Origin: Patagioenas fasciata
Lineage: Eukaryota > Chordata > Aves > Columbiformes > Columbidae
Assembly (NCBI RefSeq): GCF_037038585.1
Contig: NC_092525.1
Location: 25,626,867-25,690,866 of the forward strand
DNA length: 64,000 nt
Direction: 5' to 3'
This document shows positions 9,660-21,100 of the stretch, one piece after another. The notes below the pieces were generated by a model. That model did no database searches. It was not told the origin of the DNA and worked only from the letters and a program-made list of their open reading frames with translations. A program made the translations under genes and the position numbers. Numbering within the stretch: position 1 is the stretch's first letter; each line of letters begins with the position of its first letter.

Positions 9660-11689
9660 CACTCCCATGATTCCTGAGGATGTTCTTGCAGTCTCCTCCC
9701 CTAATTTTCTTGCAACACAGCAGTCAACCTGTAAAGATAAATTATGCAGTTGTTGCAAAAAGGCTTCCAGTTTTTTGACAAAACTTTTCAGACTGAACTT
9801 GACACAGAAGCATTATGAAACCCATAACTAAAACCTCACAGTATGTTTATAACGCAAAACATAGTGCACTTAGTTTTTCAAGCCTAACATTTTGTTATGG
9901 GCAAAACCACCTTATATGCAGAGCCCATAATTTATTATCAGTCTACTTAAAATCTTAACAGCCTAATAAAAATACTGATTTATTGTTAGTCCACTTCCAA
10001 TAACGCTAACACTCATAGTCCAAATTAATGGAAAAAAAAAAGCTTCAGTAATGCTTTAAAAAACAAATAGACAAACAAACAAAAAACAACCCCCAAAACC
10101 CACCACTGTCCTAGCACCTAAGCAGTTCCTCTGCTGTTACACTCCTCCTTCCCCTGCTCTCTGGCTGACAGCACCAGTCTTTCTCAAGGAGGCTCTCAAG
10201 GCAGGGGGAATGCCACGTGAGCCATTAGTGTACCAAGGTTTTTGTTGGGAAGCGTTCAACGCAAGTAGCAAGGGTTCCTTCCTTCTAATACTGAGGTGTC
10301 TTTGTGTTTACATGTATGTACTTTCTTAATACATCTCACTTTTTAAAATCCCAGTTGTTTACGTCTGTTCTCTAAAACTGGGTTTACTGGATAAGACCAC
10401 ATCACACTTCTGCTGGGGCCACTGCTTGAACACTGTGGGGGTTTTTTACAGTCTTTGACCTCTGTTCACCTTCGTGTCATCCTGCATTGTCCTTTCCCAC
10501 ACCACACTTTAGTCTGGAGTCACAGATAGTTCAATAACTGCTTGTTACCAGTATAAATCAGAGCTAAAACAAAAACATTTAGGTAGCCAATGGGGTAATT
10601 GTTAAACAACCGCTGTCACAGCTAAACAAACTAAAATCAGGTAAACCCAGGCAAGTCCAGAGATCCTGCACAGTCAGGTCAATGTAGAGCCTGTGCTATT
10701 TTATTAGTAACAGCAAAAACCATATTTATTGGGCTACACCCAGCAGTATAGCTTGGACTGAACATTCTCATGTGGCAATACTAAGATAATTTTCAGTATT
10801 TCATTATTTCCTGTGGAGTTTCTTACACAATCTTTTTTTTTTTTTTTTTTTAGGTCATTCTCTTTTTTTATTCCAATGCACTTGCTGCTCAGAACTATTA
10901 TGAAGAAGGAAGAACAGTGGTTTTGATTTGTTGGTGTCAGAAGAGAAAGCTTACAGTAGAATTCACTACCCTCCTGCTCTACCCAACCTGCTGCTTAGTG
11001 AAAAAAAAAATTACATTACATGCCACTGAGTGGTGTGGTACTGCTCTTGTATCCACTCTACCCAAAATTCCTCAAGACAACTACCTTCTCCTTCTGATAT
11101 CAGTTATGTTATTGGTGACCTGTGATACCTCACTGACTTTAAAACCCAGCAACTTCATGTCAGGACTTCAGAAAGTACATCACTGCTTGTCACAACATAG
11201 GAAATTACTCTGAATTCTGCTCTCAATAAATGTTCCAGAGACTGACATTTAAACCCTTTTCCTCCTTTCCCCCAGTTCTGCTCTTTAAAGAGAAGGGTCT
11301 TTTTAGATTTACCATGTATTCTTGTGCTTCATCCAGAGCTCCTCAAAGGCAACAAGTCTGGGCAACAGGCCCATGAGCTTCACTACATGAAATATTGTCA
11401 AGCCAATATAAGTAAATGAAACTTCACTGACACACAGGTTCACTTTGGTTAAAACATGTCAGTCTAAATCAGCAAACGCAGCACTCAAAACTTCAAAATA
11501 GGAAGTGCCTGATCTGTGATTTTCTACTGGGACAAAAGTCAGTTTCCTCAGTTATGTACTGTGCAAGCAAGAATTTAACTGGAAAACACAGATTACAATC
11601 TATAAATAAATCTAAATGCCTATTTGGCTAACATTTGAAAAAAAAAACCAAAACGCATAAACACAAGGTTGTTAGGCAAGGGGAAAGAC

Positions 11690-11965
11690 CTCTTGTGACA
11701 GAACAGCAGCTTTAGACTGAAAGAGGGTAGATTTAGATTAGATATAAGGAAGAAATATTTTTTACTACAAGGGTGGTCAGACACTGGAACAGGCTGCCCA
11801 GAGAAGTTCTGTGTGCCCTGTCACTGGAGATGTTCAAGGTCAGGTTGGATGTGTCTTTGAGCAACCTGATCTAGTGAAAGATACTCCTGTCCATGGCAGT
11901 GGGGTTGGACTAGATAGTCTTTAAATGTCCCTTGTAAGCCAAATTATTACATTATTCCATGATAA
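11690..11965 (+). mobile_element. CR1 LINE 3' fragment
   Basis: The plus strand carries the typical avian CR1 tail: GGAAGAAAT, CACTGGAACAGGCTGCCCAG, GGTTGGACTAGAT, then an ATTCCATGAT end. It is 5'-truncated and sits in intergenic DNA. Confidence 0.85.
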
Positions 11966-12204
11966 TAAATAACAAGCTGATACTGAAAAAATTTGCACAA
12001 GTCAGACTTGGTGCAGAAGTGTTATCATATCGCCTACCTACTCCCTAGCCAGCACTATGACTGTGAAATGAAAGAGTTGAGAGATTTTTCTGTTCTGATG
12101 CTATTGGAAGTTTCTGATACACAAGGAAAGTGCCAACAGAAACACACTTCTTTTTTCATCATGCCCCACACACCCAAAAGCAACTCATTATTTTCTGAAT
12201 GTTT

Positions 12205-12505
12205 CTTAAGAAGAGAAGGCTGGGAGGAGACCTTATTTCTGGTTTTGGCTTCCTAATGGGAGACTATAGAGAAGATGGAGCCATACCCTTCTCAGAGACG
12301 CACAGTTATAGAATGAAAGATAACAGACACAAAGCAGTAAAAGAAGTTCCAGTTAGATATTAGAAAAGAAGATTCACCTTGAGGGTAGATAGACATTCAA
12401 ACAGGTTGTCAGAAAGGTTAGAAAATATATCCTTGGAGATATTGAAAACTCAGCCAGACAGGCTCCTGAGCAACCCGATTCTTATTCTGCTATTCTGTGC
12501 CTAAC
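12205..12505 (+). mobile_element. Old, diverged CR1 LINE 3' fragment
   Basis: The GAAGAGAAGGCTGGGAGGAG start, a GATATTGAAAACTCAGCC block and a GAGCAACC-GATT end follow the order of the CR1 tail, but with many changes compared with the copy at 11690. Clearly an older insertion. Confidence 0.65.
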
Positions 12506-14087
12506 TATGCAGAAAGCCAGCGAAAGTTCAGGAGTGTTAATGAGCTAAATTGAGATCTTTGGTGTGTTGATGGTTATTTTAAAAGTTATTCTGCCATCAC
12601 AGTTTGTTAAGTCTTTCTCTGCTTCCAAACACACTGAGGAGGTCAGAATCCCTCTTGGGCTTGCACATCACTGGGTCTCATTTGCACATACTCCAGGTAC
12701 TCTAGCACAGAGCTTTGACAGATGTATCAGCATCCCACCCTCAGCAGGACAACAGCACGCCTGAGCTGCATGCCTGCAGCAGCTTCTCTGCTGCCACAGC
12801 AGTGTGTGGAGCTCATCTACGTCTTCCAACAATGCCTGGACACGTTTGCATGTGTATTTTCTGGGAAAAATTAAGGTAGTGGAAAGGAGTCATCAACAAA
12901 GTTTCCTTACCTTCCAAAAAGCAACTTGGTCACTTCCCCTGTATTCATTAACCTCTGTAAGAATTCTGCATTCAGTCAGTTTTGCAATGTTCCTATTGCA
13001 CACCTTCCTTTTTCGAGATTTCACACATATTTCTGAGATGTTTCAGATTTCGAAACAAAAGCTGCAGTTCTCATTGCAAGCAACAAGTTTTGTTGTTGTT
13101 TTTTTTTTTTCTTTTTCAAATAATTAATAAAAAAAAATTTAAAATGGGAAAATGAAAGAAATTCATATTCTCTTTACCAGGGAAAATAACTGAGTGCTGT
13201 CCTGAACATGCTGAAAACAAAACAAAATAAACATACAAACAAAAAACCCCCACAAAACAAACAACAATCAATAAAAAAAACCAAACCCTTGAGAACAAAA
13301 GAGTTAAATACACTGGCAGAGGCTGGTGTTAGGTGACCAGGAAGATGCTGATGCCATCAGGCCTGAATAGGCATCATCACAGCGACATGTGGATGCTCTG
13401 CCTGTTTCTCTCAGGCTAGCCAGTGGATGTGCCTTCCCTCCCTGCTCTGACCAGGAAAATAGGTTTGACCTCTCTGGTATGGTCAAGACTACAGATTTGG
13501 GGTTCTGGCCTGATGTAAGCCAAGGTAATGAAGTACAGAGTTGCCTGACTGGTATCCCCAGAGAGTCTCAATTATATGTGTATACCTTAATACCCACCCA
13601 AAGGTACTGATTAAAAACTTATAACCAATCATTTTCTTTAAATGAGTTCTTGCATTATTTCTTAACTGAGAAACACCATTTACATTACAGTTGTTGTACA
13701 CAACATGACCTAGAACTAAAAGCTATAGTGAAAGTCTAGTTCAGATCTAGATGTCCCACATCAAAAGTTCATTATCTAAAATTGCTCTCTCATTGTTACT
13801 TTCCTTCATTTTTAAATACTGCCTTACAAAGAAATTATTTTTTCGTATTTTGAAAACGTTTTGGAGTGTTATTTTTATCAACATTTTCCCACCAAATGTT
13901 TGACTGGGTCTTGATTAAACAAGCAGAATTTGTCTATTTCTTCAAAGCTTTCATTTCTTTGTTGTTTTATTTATTCATGTGGCACTTGAAAGCCTTGGAA
14001 AACTATACAGAACAGTATGCATGCAATGACATCACAGAAAGATGAAGTTTAGAGATAAAATACAGAAGAGACCCTCACAATGACTTT

Positions 14088-14093
14088 TTTATT
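14088..14093 (-). terminator. Candidate poly(A) signal of F13B
   Basis: AATAAA on the minus strand, about 865 nt after the F13B stop codon at 14957. It is the first canonical hexamer I found downstream, so the 3' UTR would be about 0.9 kb. A second cluster occurs near 13966. Confidence 0.4.
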
Positions 14094-14956
14094 AAAACAC
14101 ACTAAAATGGACAAAAGGCAAACATCATCTCTATTCCTGAATTTTCTCCATATCTTCAGTCACACAACACGTTCAAAGGTAGAGCACCAGGAGTATGTGT
14201 GTTTCAGTGTAATAGAAAATCATACAAAGTAGTTGGACTAGATATTTTAGTAGTTAAAATGCACTCTAGTAAGAAACGAAGATGCTTGCTTGATTTTTTT
14301 TTTTAAAGAATGGTAATTAACTACTGTGTAGAATTTGCATATTTTTAGGTTTTAAATAGTTTCATAGATCCATTAAACACATTTTTTAATACTTTTTTTT
14401 TCTTGCCCCTCAAGCCTTGTCCTTTAGAGGCTTCTGACCTGTAAAAGGAGACATGGGTGCTGTTAAGATGTAAAAAAAATATTCTCCTTTCTCTCTGTAG
14501 AATTAGAGTTTAACATCACAACATTCAAGGGCACAAAATTAAATCTCAATTTAGCTATATCCTATAGTCACAAAAGCACTCCTATTATTAAAACCACCAA
14601 TATCTTCACAAAGGGCACTACTCGCTCAGCATCTTCTCGTCATGGTGCTTTGCTCAAATCCTCCAGATTGTGATGGATCCTCAGGATGATCGCTGTAATC
14701 CTTAGAAAACTCTTTCATCTTAGATTTTCCACATGTATGCCAATACTGCATTCTTCTGCTGCATTTCCCATCCTCATACCACAAAGCACTTTCACTTCTC
14801 TCTTCCTTCAGCTGAGACCCAACAATGCCACTGAACACTCATTTCTCAAAAGTAACTGTAGTGATCCAGAAAATATAAGGTCATCTTAATTCAGCTGTTA
14901 ATACCAGACAGAGAACATGTACATACCTTTCCTACAGGGTTTCCTGAAGTCCATAC

Positions 14957-15168
14957 TTATTTTCCTCTTTCAACACATCTTGGATATGTCAGCTGTCCTC
15001 TCTTACACTGCACTTGAAATAAAGTTGTACCAGATTCTTCTCCAAAATGGTTCTGTTTACAGTAAAATCCAACATAATCCCCATGGTAAAAGTAAACTTG
15101 AGTCTCATAGAACCCTTGCAGCAGCACATTATTTTTCTCCATTTCATCTTTTGACAAAGTACATGGCT
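14957..15168 (-). CDS. F13B: F13B exon 11: SCR10 and stop
   Basis: 212 nt, phase 1 in, ending at TAA (14957). PCTLSKDEMEKNNVLLQGF through LTYPRCVERGK. EMEKNN-LL and PRC match human SCR10. The human protein continues about 13 residues past the last cysteine from a further exon; here the stop comes 5 codons after it. Confidence 0.9.
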
Positions 15169-18100
15169 CTAAAGAAGAGAGATGTAATCAGTGTCAATAA
15201 ATCAATTATTTCTGAAGTTGCATCATTTTCACGAACCTACATTAAAATTGTACATATTTCCCATTCTCTTAACATATTATACATGAAACTGCTGTATTTT
15301 TTGGATACTGCAGGCATGTCACATTTAAGAAAAAAAAAAAATACAGACAAGCTTACACTTATATCAACATTTTCATCTCTAACTGGAAAAAAATGAAGTA
15401 AGATCTTAAAGTTCTATTTGACAATACTCAATTTATAAATTTAAGAATCTAAACTATTGAGCCTAGAGAAGAGAAGGCTTTGGGGAGACCTTATTGTGGC
15501 CTTTCAGTACTTAAAAGAGGCCTAAAAGACATGTGGGAACAGACTTTTTTGCACAACCCATTGCCATAGGACAAGGGGTGATGGTTTTAAACTAAAGGAG
15601 AGGAGATTCAGGCAAGAGATGAGGAAGAACTTTTTTTTTTTTTACGAGTGGTGAAACACTGGTCCAGGTTGCCCAGAGAGGTGGTGGATGCCCCATTCCT
15701 GAGAACATTCAAGGCCAGGTTGGACGGGGCTCTGAGTAACCTGATCTGGGTGAAGATGTCCCTGTTCATGTCAGCGGGGGTGGACTGGATGTGCTTTGAA
15801 CATCCGAAGGTCCCTTCCAACCTAAGTTACTCCTATCTATAATTCTATGAATTATAGAGAGAAATAAGTTCTTATTTATCATATCACACCTACCTATACA
15901 AACTGGTGGTGAAGTCCACTGCCCTTCAGAACAGTAGATTGTCTCAGATCCTTGCAAAAAATGATAGTCAGAGCAACTATACTGAACCGAAGAACCACTG
16001 TCATATTGGGTCAGGGGTGGGAGAGTAAGAGCTCCATTTGCAATAGAAGGTGGAGAGTCACATTTTTCTGTAGGAGCTGGAATAATGTTAAAAACATTTG
16101 AGAAACATTCAGCTTAAGAAGCTAAGAAATCAGCGGCTTTAAATGCCTGTCAACACTAGATATCTACCAGCTCTCATTGTCTTTTCTTACTATTTCATTA
16201 TGTCTCAGATCAGAATGCAATCTCCTGCTGAATTCTAGCCATAAGAAATCCCTTGTGTGCATTTAATCATTCAGAGTCATCTTTCTGTAGAGCTTTGAGT
16301 TCCCTGGTCTTGCAGAACAGCTCCTGCCCCTTTCCCTGTCAAAGAAAGGTGTATCGTTTTTCTGTGTTTGGATATATTTAATACTACAGCTATCTTGTGC
16401 AAGGATATCTGTGTACATCTGTATTGCTGAATCCTAACCATCTATTATTTACAACAGCTTCTAGGCCTGCACTTCCAAAGCAAATTGTTTCTAAATAGGT
16501 CTGAGACTAATTAATTAAAAAGGCAATAAAAAACTATTGTTTTACCTTGCAAAATGCATTTTGGATATTTCAGTCTGCCATGGTTGCACTGTGTCCTCCC
16601 AGGAGACAGAATGGTAGTCTGGAGAAAATTGTACCCCTGTTTACATTCGAACTCTACGAGATCACCATGTAGGAAAATTAATTCTTCCTGTCTCCATTTC
16701 AACTCTATGTTGTTGCTGTCCAGATCAATTACATTAAGAGTGCATGGTTCTAGAAAATAAAAGTGTACTTCAATTAAAAAAGTAACCTTAAGTGATTTCT
16801 TAGCACCCTTTTGTAAGAGTCAAGAAAGAGAAATCTAAATCAATAGATCTAAAATGTTTTAGAATCTTGTAAGAAAAAGAACTATAGATGCGTTAAAAAA
16901 AAAGAGAATGTAAATATAAAGAAATGGGCTGAAGTAACACAATACGCAAAAAAACCCTGAACTGTGAATGGTAAATCACAGAAAATATACACATCTGATA
17001 GAATCTGGTTTCTACAACTATTGTAAACATATGGCAGCCTGGCTTTACCATTAAAGAAGAAAATAATTTCTTTACTGTAACTTGAAAGAACTTCGTATAA
17101 CGAAAATATGCATCCATCATTCATCCATCAAAATCACCCGTTTAGATTTGGTCCACAGGTTTGGTAAGCCTTTTGAGGATACTAGTAGTTAATACACAGT
17201 AAGTTTCAACTAAAGAAGTGTTTTGACAATTTCCTTTCTTCACCTTTTTGCTTTGCTTTGTCAGTTCTAAAAAAATGTCTAGATCTTCCAAAAACCCTTC
17301 GGAAGTTTTGTGTTCTTCTTTGGGCTTTTTCATGTTATTCAAAGTCAATATTATTTTGGTTGCTTTCTGTCACATTTCTTAAAATTTAGTGCCAGGATCA
17401 CATGAGGTAGCCTTGCTTTCCATTAGGCAGTTAACCTCATTAACTTTTGGAACCACTGATCTACTTAAATGAAGCCTGACAGAGGGACAGTTATAGAAAT
17501 ATATTTCTACAAGTTCCACAACAACCGTTGCCTGATAAAGGCCTTTATTAATGCTTTGCTGAGGGAAAGGCAAGGAGAAATCAGTTATTATGCATTTTTA
17601 TGACAGCACCATAAGAACAACTAGGCATGGGTATTTTCCTGAAACTAAGTACAGTGTGTGCTCTTTCTAGTCCGATTAGGTGAGGGTTGAAAAGAAATCT
17701 CAGAAAACATGGAAAGAATGATGTGGTTATTTGGATGGTTAGGAGACAAATGATGTTTATAGGAAATGAGTTTTCATTATTTCACAGGATTTGTTAAATT
17801 TGAGTATTCAGATCTAAGAATGCTGAACTGGATCTTTTGATCCAGATGAGGTACATTTTATTCATTTAAAAATAAGTAACAAAAACTGAACTATTTATGT
17901 CCATTTTCACAGCAGATTATAGACTTGAAGTCAATTTAACAAAGGATGCTGGTAAATAGAATGATTTCACTACAGGAAGAAAGAAAGGAAAGATAAACAA
18001 ACAATTCTTATAGGTCATCAGTAGTAGTATTTCTGCTAGTATTGATAATTCCTAATAGTGTTTTGAACAGCATACCTAAGCGCAACATGAAAAAATTGAA

Positions 18101-21100
18101 GTCCAGAATGAAATAATAGATGTAAAGACACATAATAAAACAGAGGCTGAAGTTTTAAAAATGAAGGTCCAATATGTCATTGTTTTACTTGTTAATCATA
18201 TCTAAAAGCCATTCTGGCAATGACTGCAGACATCTATTGAAAGACAAGAAGAAATCCACTGAATGGAGAATATGGGAGAAAGAAATTAAAGAATCCTCCT
18301 AGGTAACAGGGACAGCTATGTTGTACAATAGTTCGACTCAAGAAAACAGAGAAATCTCTTTAATTGGCTGTTCATAAGAACAGGCCAGAAGACACTTGCA
18401 GGAGTGGTGTGGGTATATTTGATTTTGGGTTTTTGTTTTGGGAATCTTTATTAACTCAAATGAAAGAGAAAAGGTGGTAATGAAAGAATTATCTAGAAGT
18501 TCTTCCCAGTTTTGCCTTTCTGTATTACGTATGACAAAGCTTACCTAAGCACATTGGTTGTTCAGTCCAATTTCCTTGTTCACAGTAAACAGTACTAGGT
18601 CCTTCCAAAAAATGGTAACGCTGACAACTGTATTCTACTGAGGAACCATTCTTGTAACTTGTCAATAATGGACCAAGAAGAACACCGTTTTTAATCACAG
18701 GTGGAGAGGTACAGTTTTGCTGCATTTCTAATACGAGGTAGGGAGATAGGTATTTAGATATTTAAAACAATGTTAACACTGTTGAAAATATCAGACTAGC
18801 AATAGACTCAGCAGAAATTTACATACAAATAAAACGTAAAACAATGTAATTTCTTTTTCAAATTTTGTTTTCAGAAACTGTACACTTGCCTTACTGAACT
18901 GCAGGCAGGCACTCTATTTCCTTCTACGCTCCTCATCTATGTCCACCCTTGACTCTTGCTAGTTCACACTCACTATAGATTAGTTCTTTTTCTGTGATGA
19001 GACAGTCTTTATTTGTTGCTTCATATGGTTAGCATATGCGTGGTTAAAAATAAAGAAAAGAAACCTCACTGGAACTATTAATCAAAAGATCAGTAAAATA
19101 CTCCTAGATTTGCATGTTTAGACAACATTAACAGAAGGGGCACAAAATGACTGAAGGTAAATGCTAATGTATAAAATAAAATTACAAATACAGCACCGGC
19201 TTATAGGTGTAGTTTATAACCACTATAAATGAGCAACGATGGCCTTTCAGTCAGCCAGTCAGACTGTTATTAATACACTGACATCTGCAGCATGTGCAAA
19301 CGTTTTCAACAGTAAGGAACTGTACTGCAGCAAAAGAGTAGTCCTAAAATGCCTATAATAGCATTGGAGAGTACTGAAGTCCCTTTTAAATAGAAAAGTA
19401 ACATTCACCTACTCGTATCTTCTTCATGATATGTTTTGCTTGTCCTTACTGCTGCTTGTGCTTTGAGTGGTGGTGGTGCCTCAGGTTCCCACTTATCCAT
19501 AGCTCCTATATGCACAGCAGAAACTAAGAATCAGTTTTCTCAGAAATAACTCATTTTTAAATACCAAAACAGAGAGACACTGATGTGTTGTAAGAGGTAA
19601 TAAGATCAATGTTTCAGGGAAGAACTACACAACACATATTTCAGTTGAATTCACCTAGGTCATCCTTTCTTTTTTTCTATGAACAACAGATTGTTGTTAA
19701 ATTATGCAGAACTTTACCTCTCCAGTATTTTAGCACAAGAGGACATAAAGAGTTTTGCAGATATAGAAACTGAGGCTCTGTGGAAAATTAAAGCATTGTT
19801 TGAAGAACTATTTCTGTTCAGCTGTCAGTCTTCACAAAAGTACTCACCAATACAAATGGGGGGTGATGACCATTTTCCTTCTACACACTGGATTTCAGTT
19901 TCAACAGTATTTTGACACTGTATACGAACTTTGTCTCCGTTATGATATGTTCTTTTAACTGTGATGACATGGGCATGAGGAGGAAGCGGTGGTGGAGGAC
20001 ATTTGTTTTTTACATCTGGAAATAAAAAATGTATACTGTTTTCTCACTAATCTAAACCACGTAAACATTTTTACTATACAATTTGCAAGCCTATCACTCA
20101 AAAGACATTTTTGGTTGATCCAGAGTAATTACTTACACTCATGTTGTTCACAAAATGGGAGACCACAACAAAAAAGTGATTTTACATTCAACAAATATAA
20201 AATGTAGATATTATGCTATTGCACTGTTATAAACCACTTTGTAATTTCTCTGCAAAAACTCAATAAAGTGTTCCTTAAAGGACTTCAGGAAATGGAGATT
20301 TTTCATATCCTCCATTGACATAGTATTTAAAGCAACTTATGTATTAATTCTAATGCTACAGAAGTAGCAATAATCATAGCCCATTTCCTATCTCCAAATT
20401 AAGTTTGTGATTACTGTATCCTGAAAACTAGATTTAGGCCTGAGCACCCCACCTTCACTGCACTCACTCAAAATTCCTGTTGTCTCGTCAGAATAAATAC
20501 AGGGCTGGTGTCCTAATACATGCCATTTAAGTGAGATATTCTAGTGCAATTTAAATGCTACTGTATCTTCTAGGAAAGGAAGATTAATTTTTAGAAAACA
20601 TACTTCACAGGAAAAATTCCTGTAAAAATGCACTGGAAAAGAATAGCATAGATTGAGCTTAAAGCAATAAAAAGGGTTGGTTTCCCTATCCTCTGTTATC
20701 AATGCCTGGCATCACTTGTATATAAAGTAGAGAATTTGTTACCACAAGACAGCGAGATCTCCTAAAGCTCAGAACTAATCCTCATGAAGAGGACAATATC
20801 CAGATACAACAATGACCCACAACTATCAAGGTATGTTGAACAATATTATAAATTCTCAGCTAGTCTAAATGTTGTGTTGTATTGTTTCCTGCTGTATGCT
20901 ACATGTCATCTGGTTCTCTAGACTTTTCATTCTTCCGAAAGTTTATTTTCTGAGAATCTCTGTTATCCCCCAGTGAGTGAGGAAGTGATGGTAATTGCTA
21001 AAGTTGTGTTTCTGTCCTCAGGAAGACCCTTCTGGTTAATGCTGATGAAAACATGTACTGTTTGGTGAGGCTGTAAAACTCGGAGAAGTATCACAAAACC

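Larger units (their letters stand above)
9660..14087. other. Intergenic region between the factor H-like gene and F13B
   Basis: About 4.4 kb. Apart from the two CR1 fragments listed separately and A- or T-rich runs (near 10080, 10835, 13100 and 13220), I see no exon, RNA gene or domain on either strand. Short open frames here have no SCR or other recognisable motif. The promoter of the factor H-like gene and the 3' end of F13B lie at its two borders. Confidence 0.6.

Noticed and set aside
9643-13610. Assorted short open frames in the F13B to factor H-like intergenic region
   Set aside because: No SCR cysteine pattern, no splice borders with the right phase and no family motif; lengths are as expected by chance.
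14626-14838. Minus-strand frame of 70 codons as an alternative last exon of F13B
   Set aside because: It lies after the TAA of SCR10, has no similarity to the human C-terminal tail, and fits better as 3' UTR.
16882-17573. Three consecutive minus-strand frames in the F13B SCR8-SCR7 intron as a retrocopy
   Set aside because: No recognisable family, no poly(A) tail at the 3' side and no flanking repeats seen. I cannot support a gene or pseudogene call.
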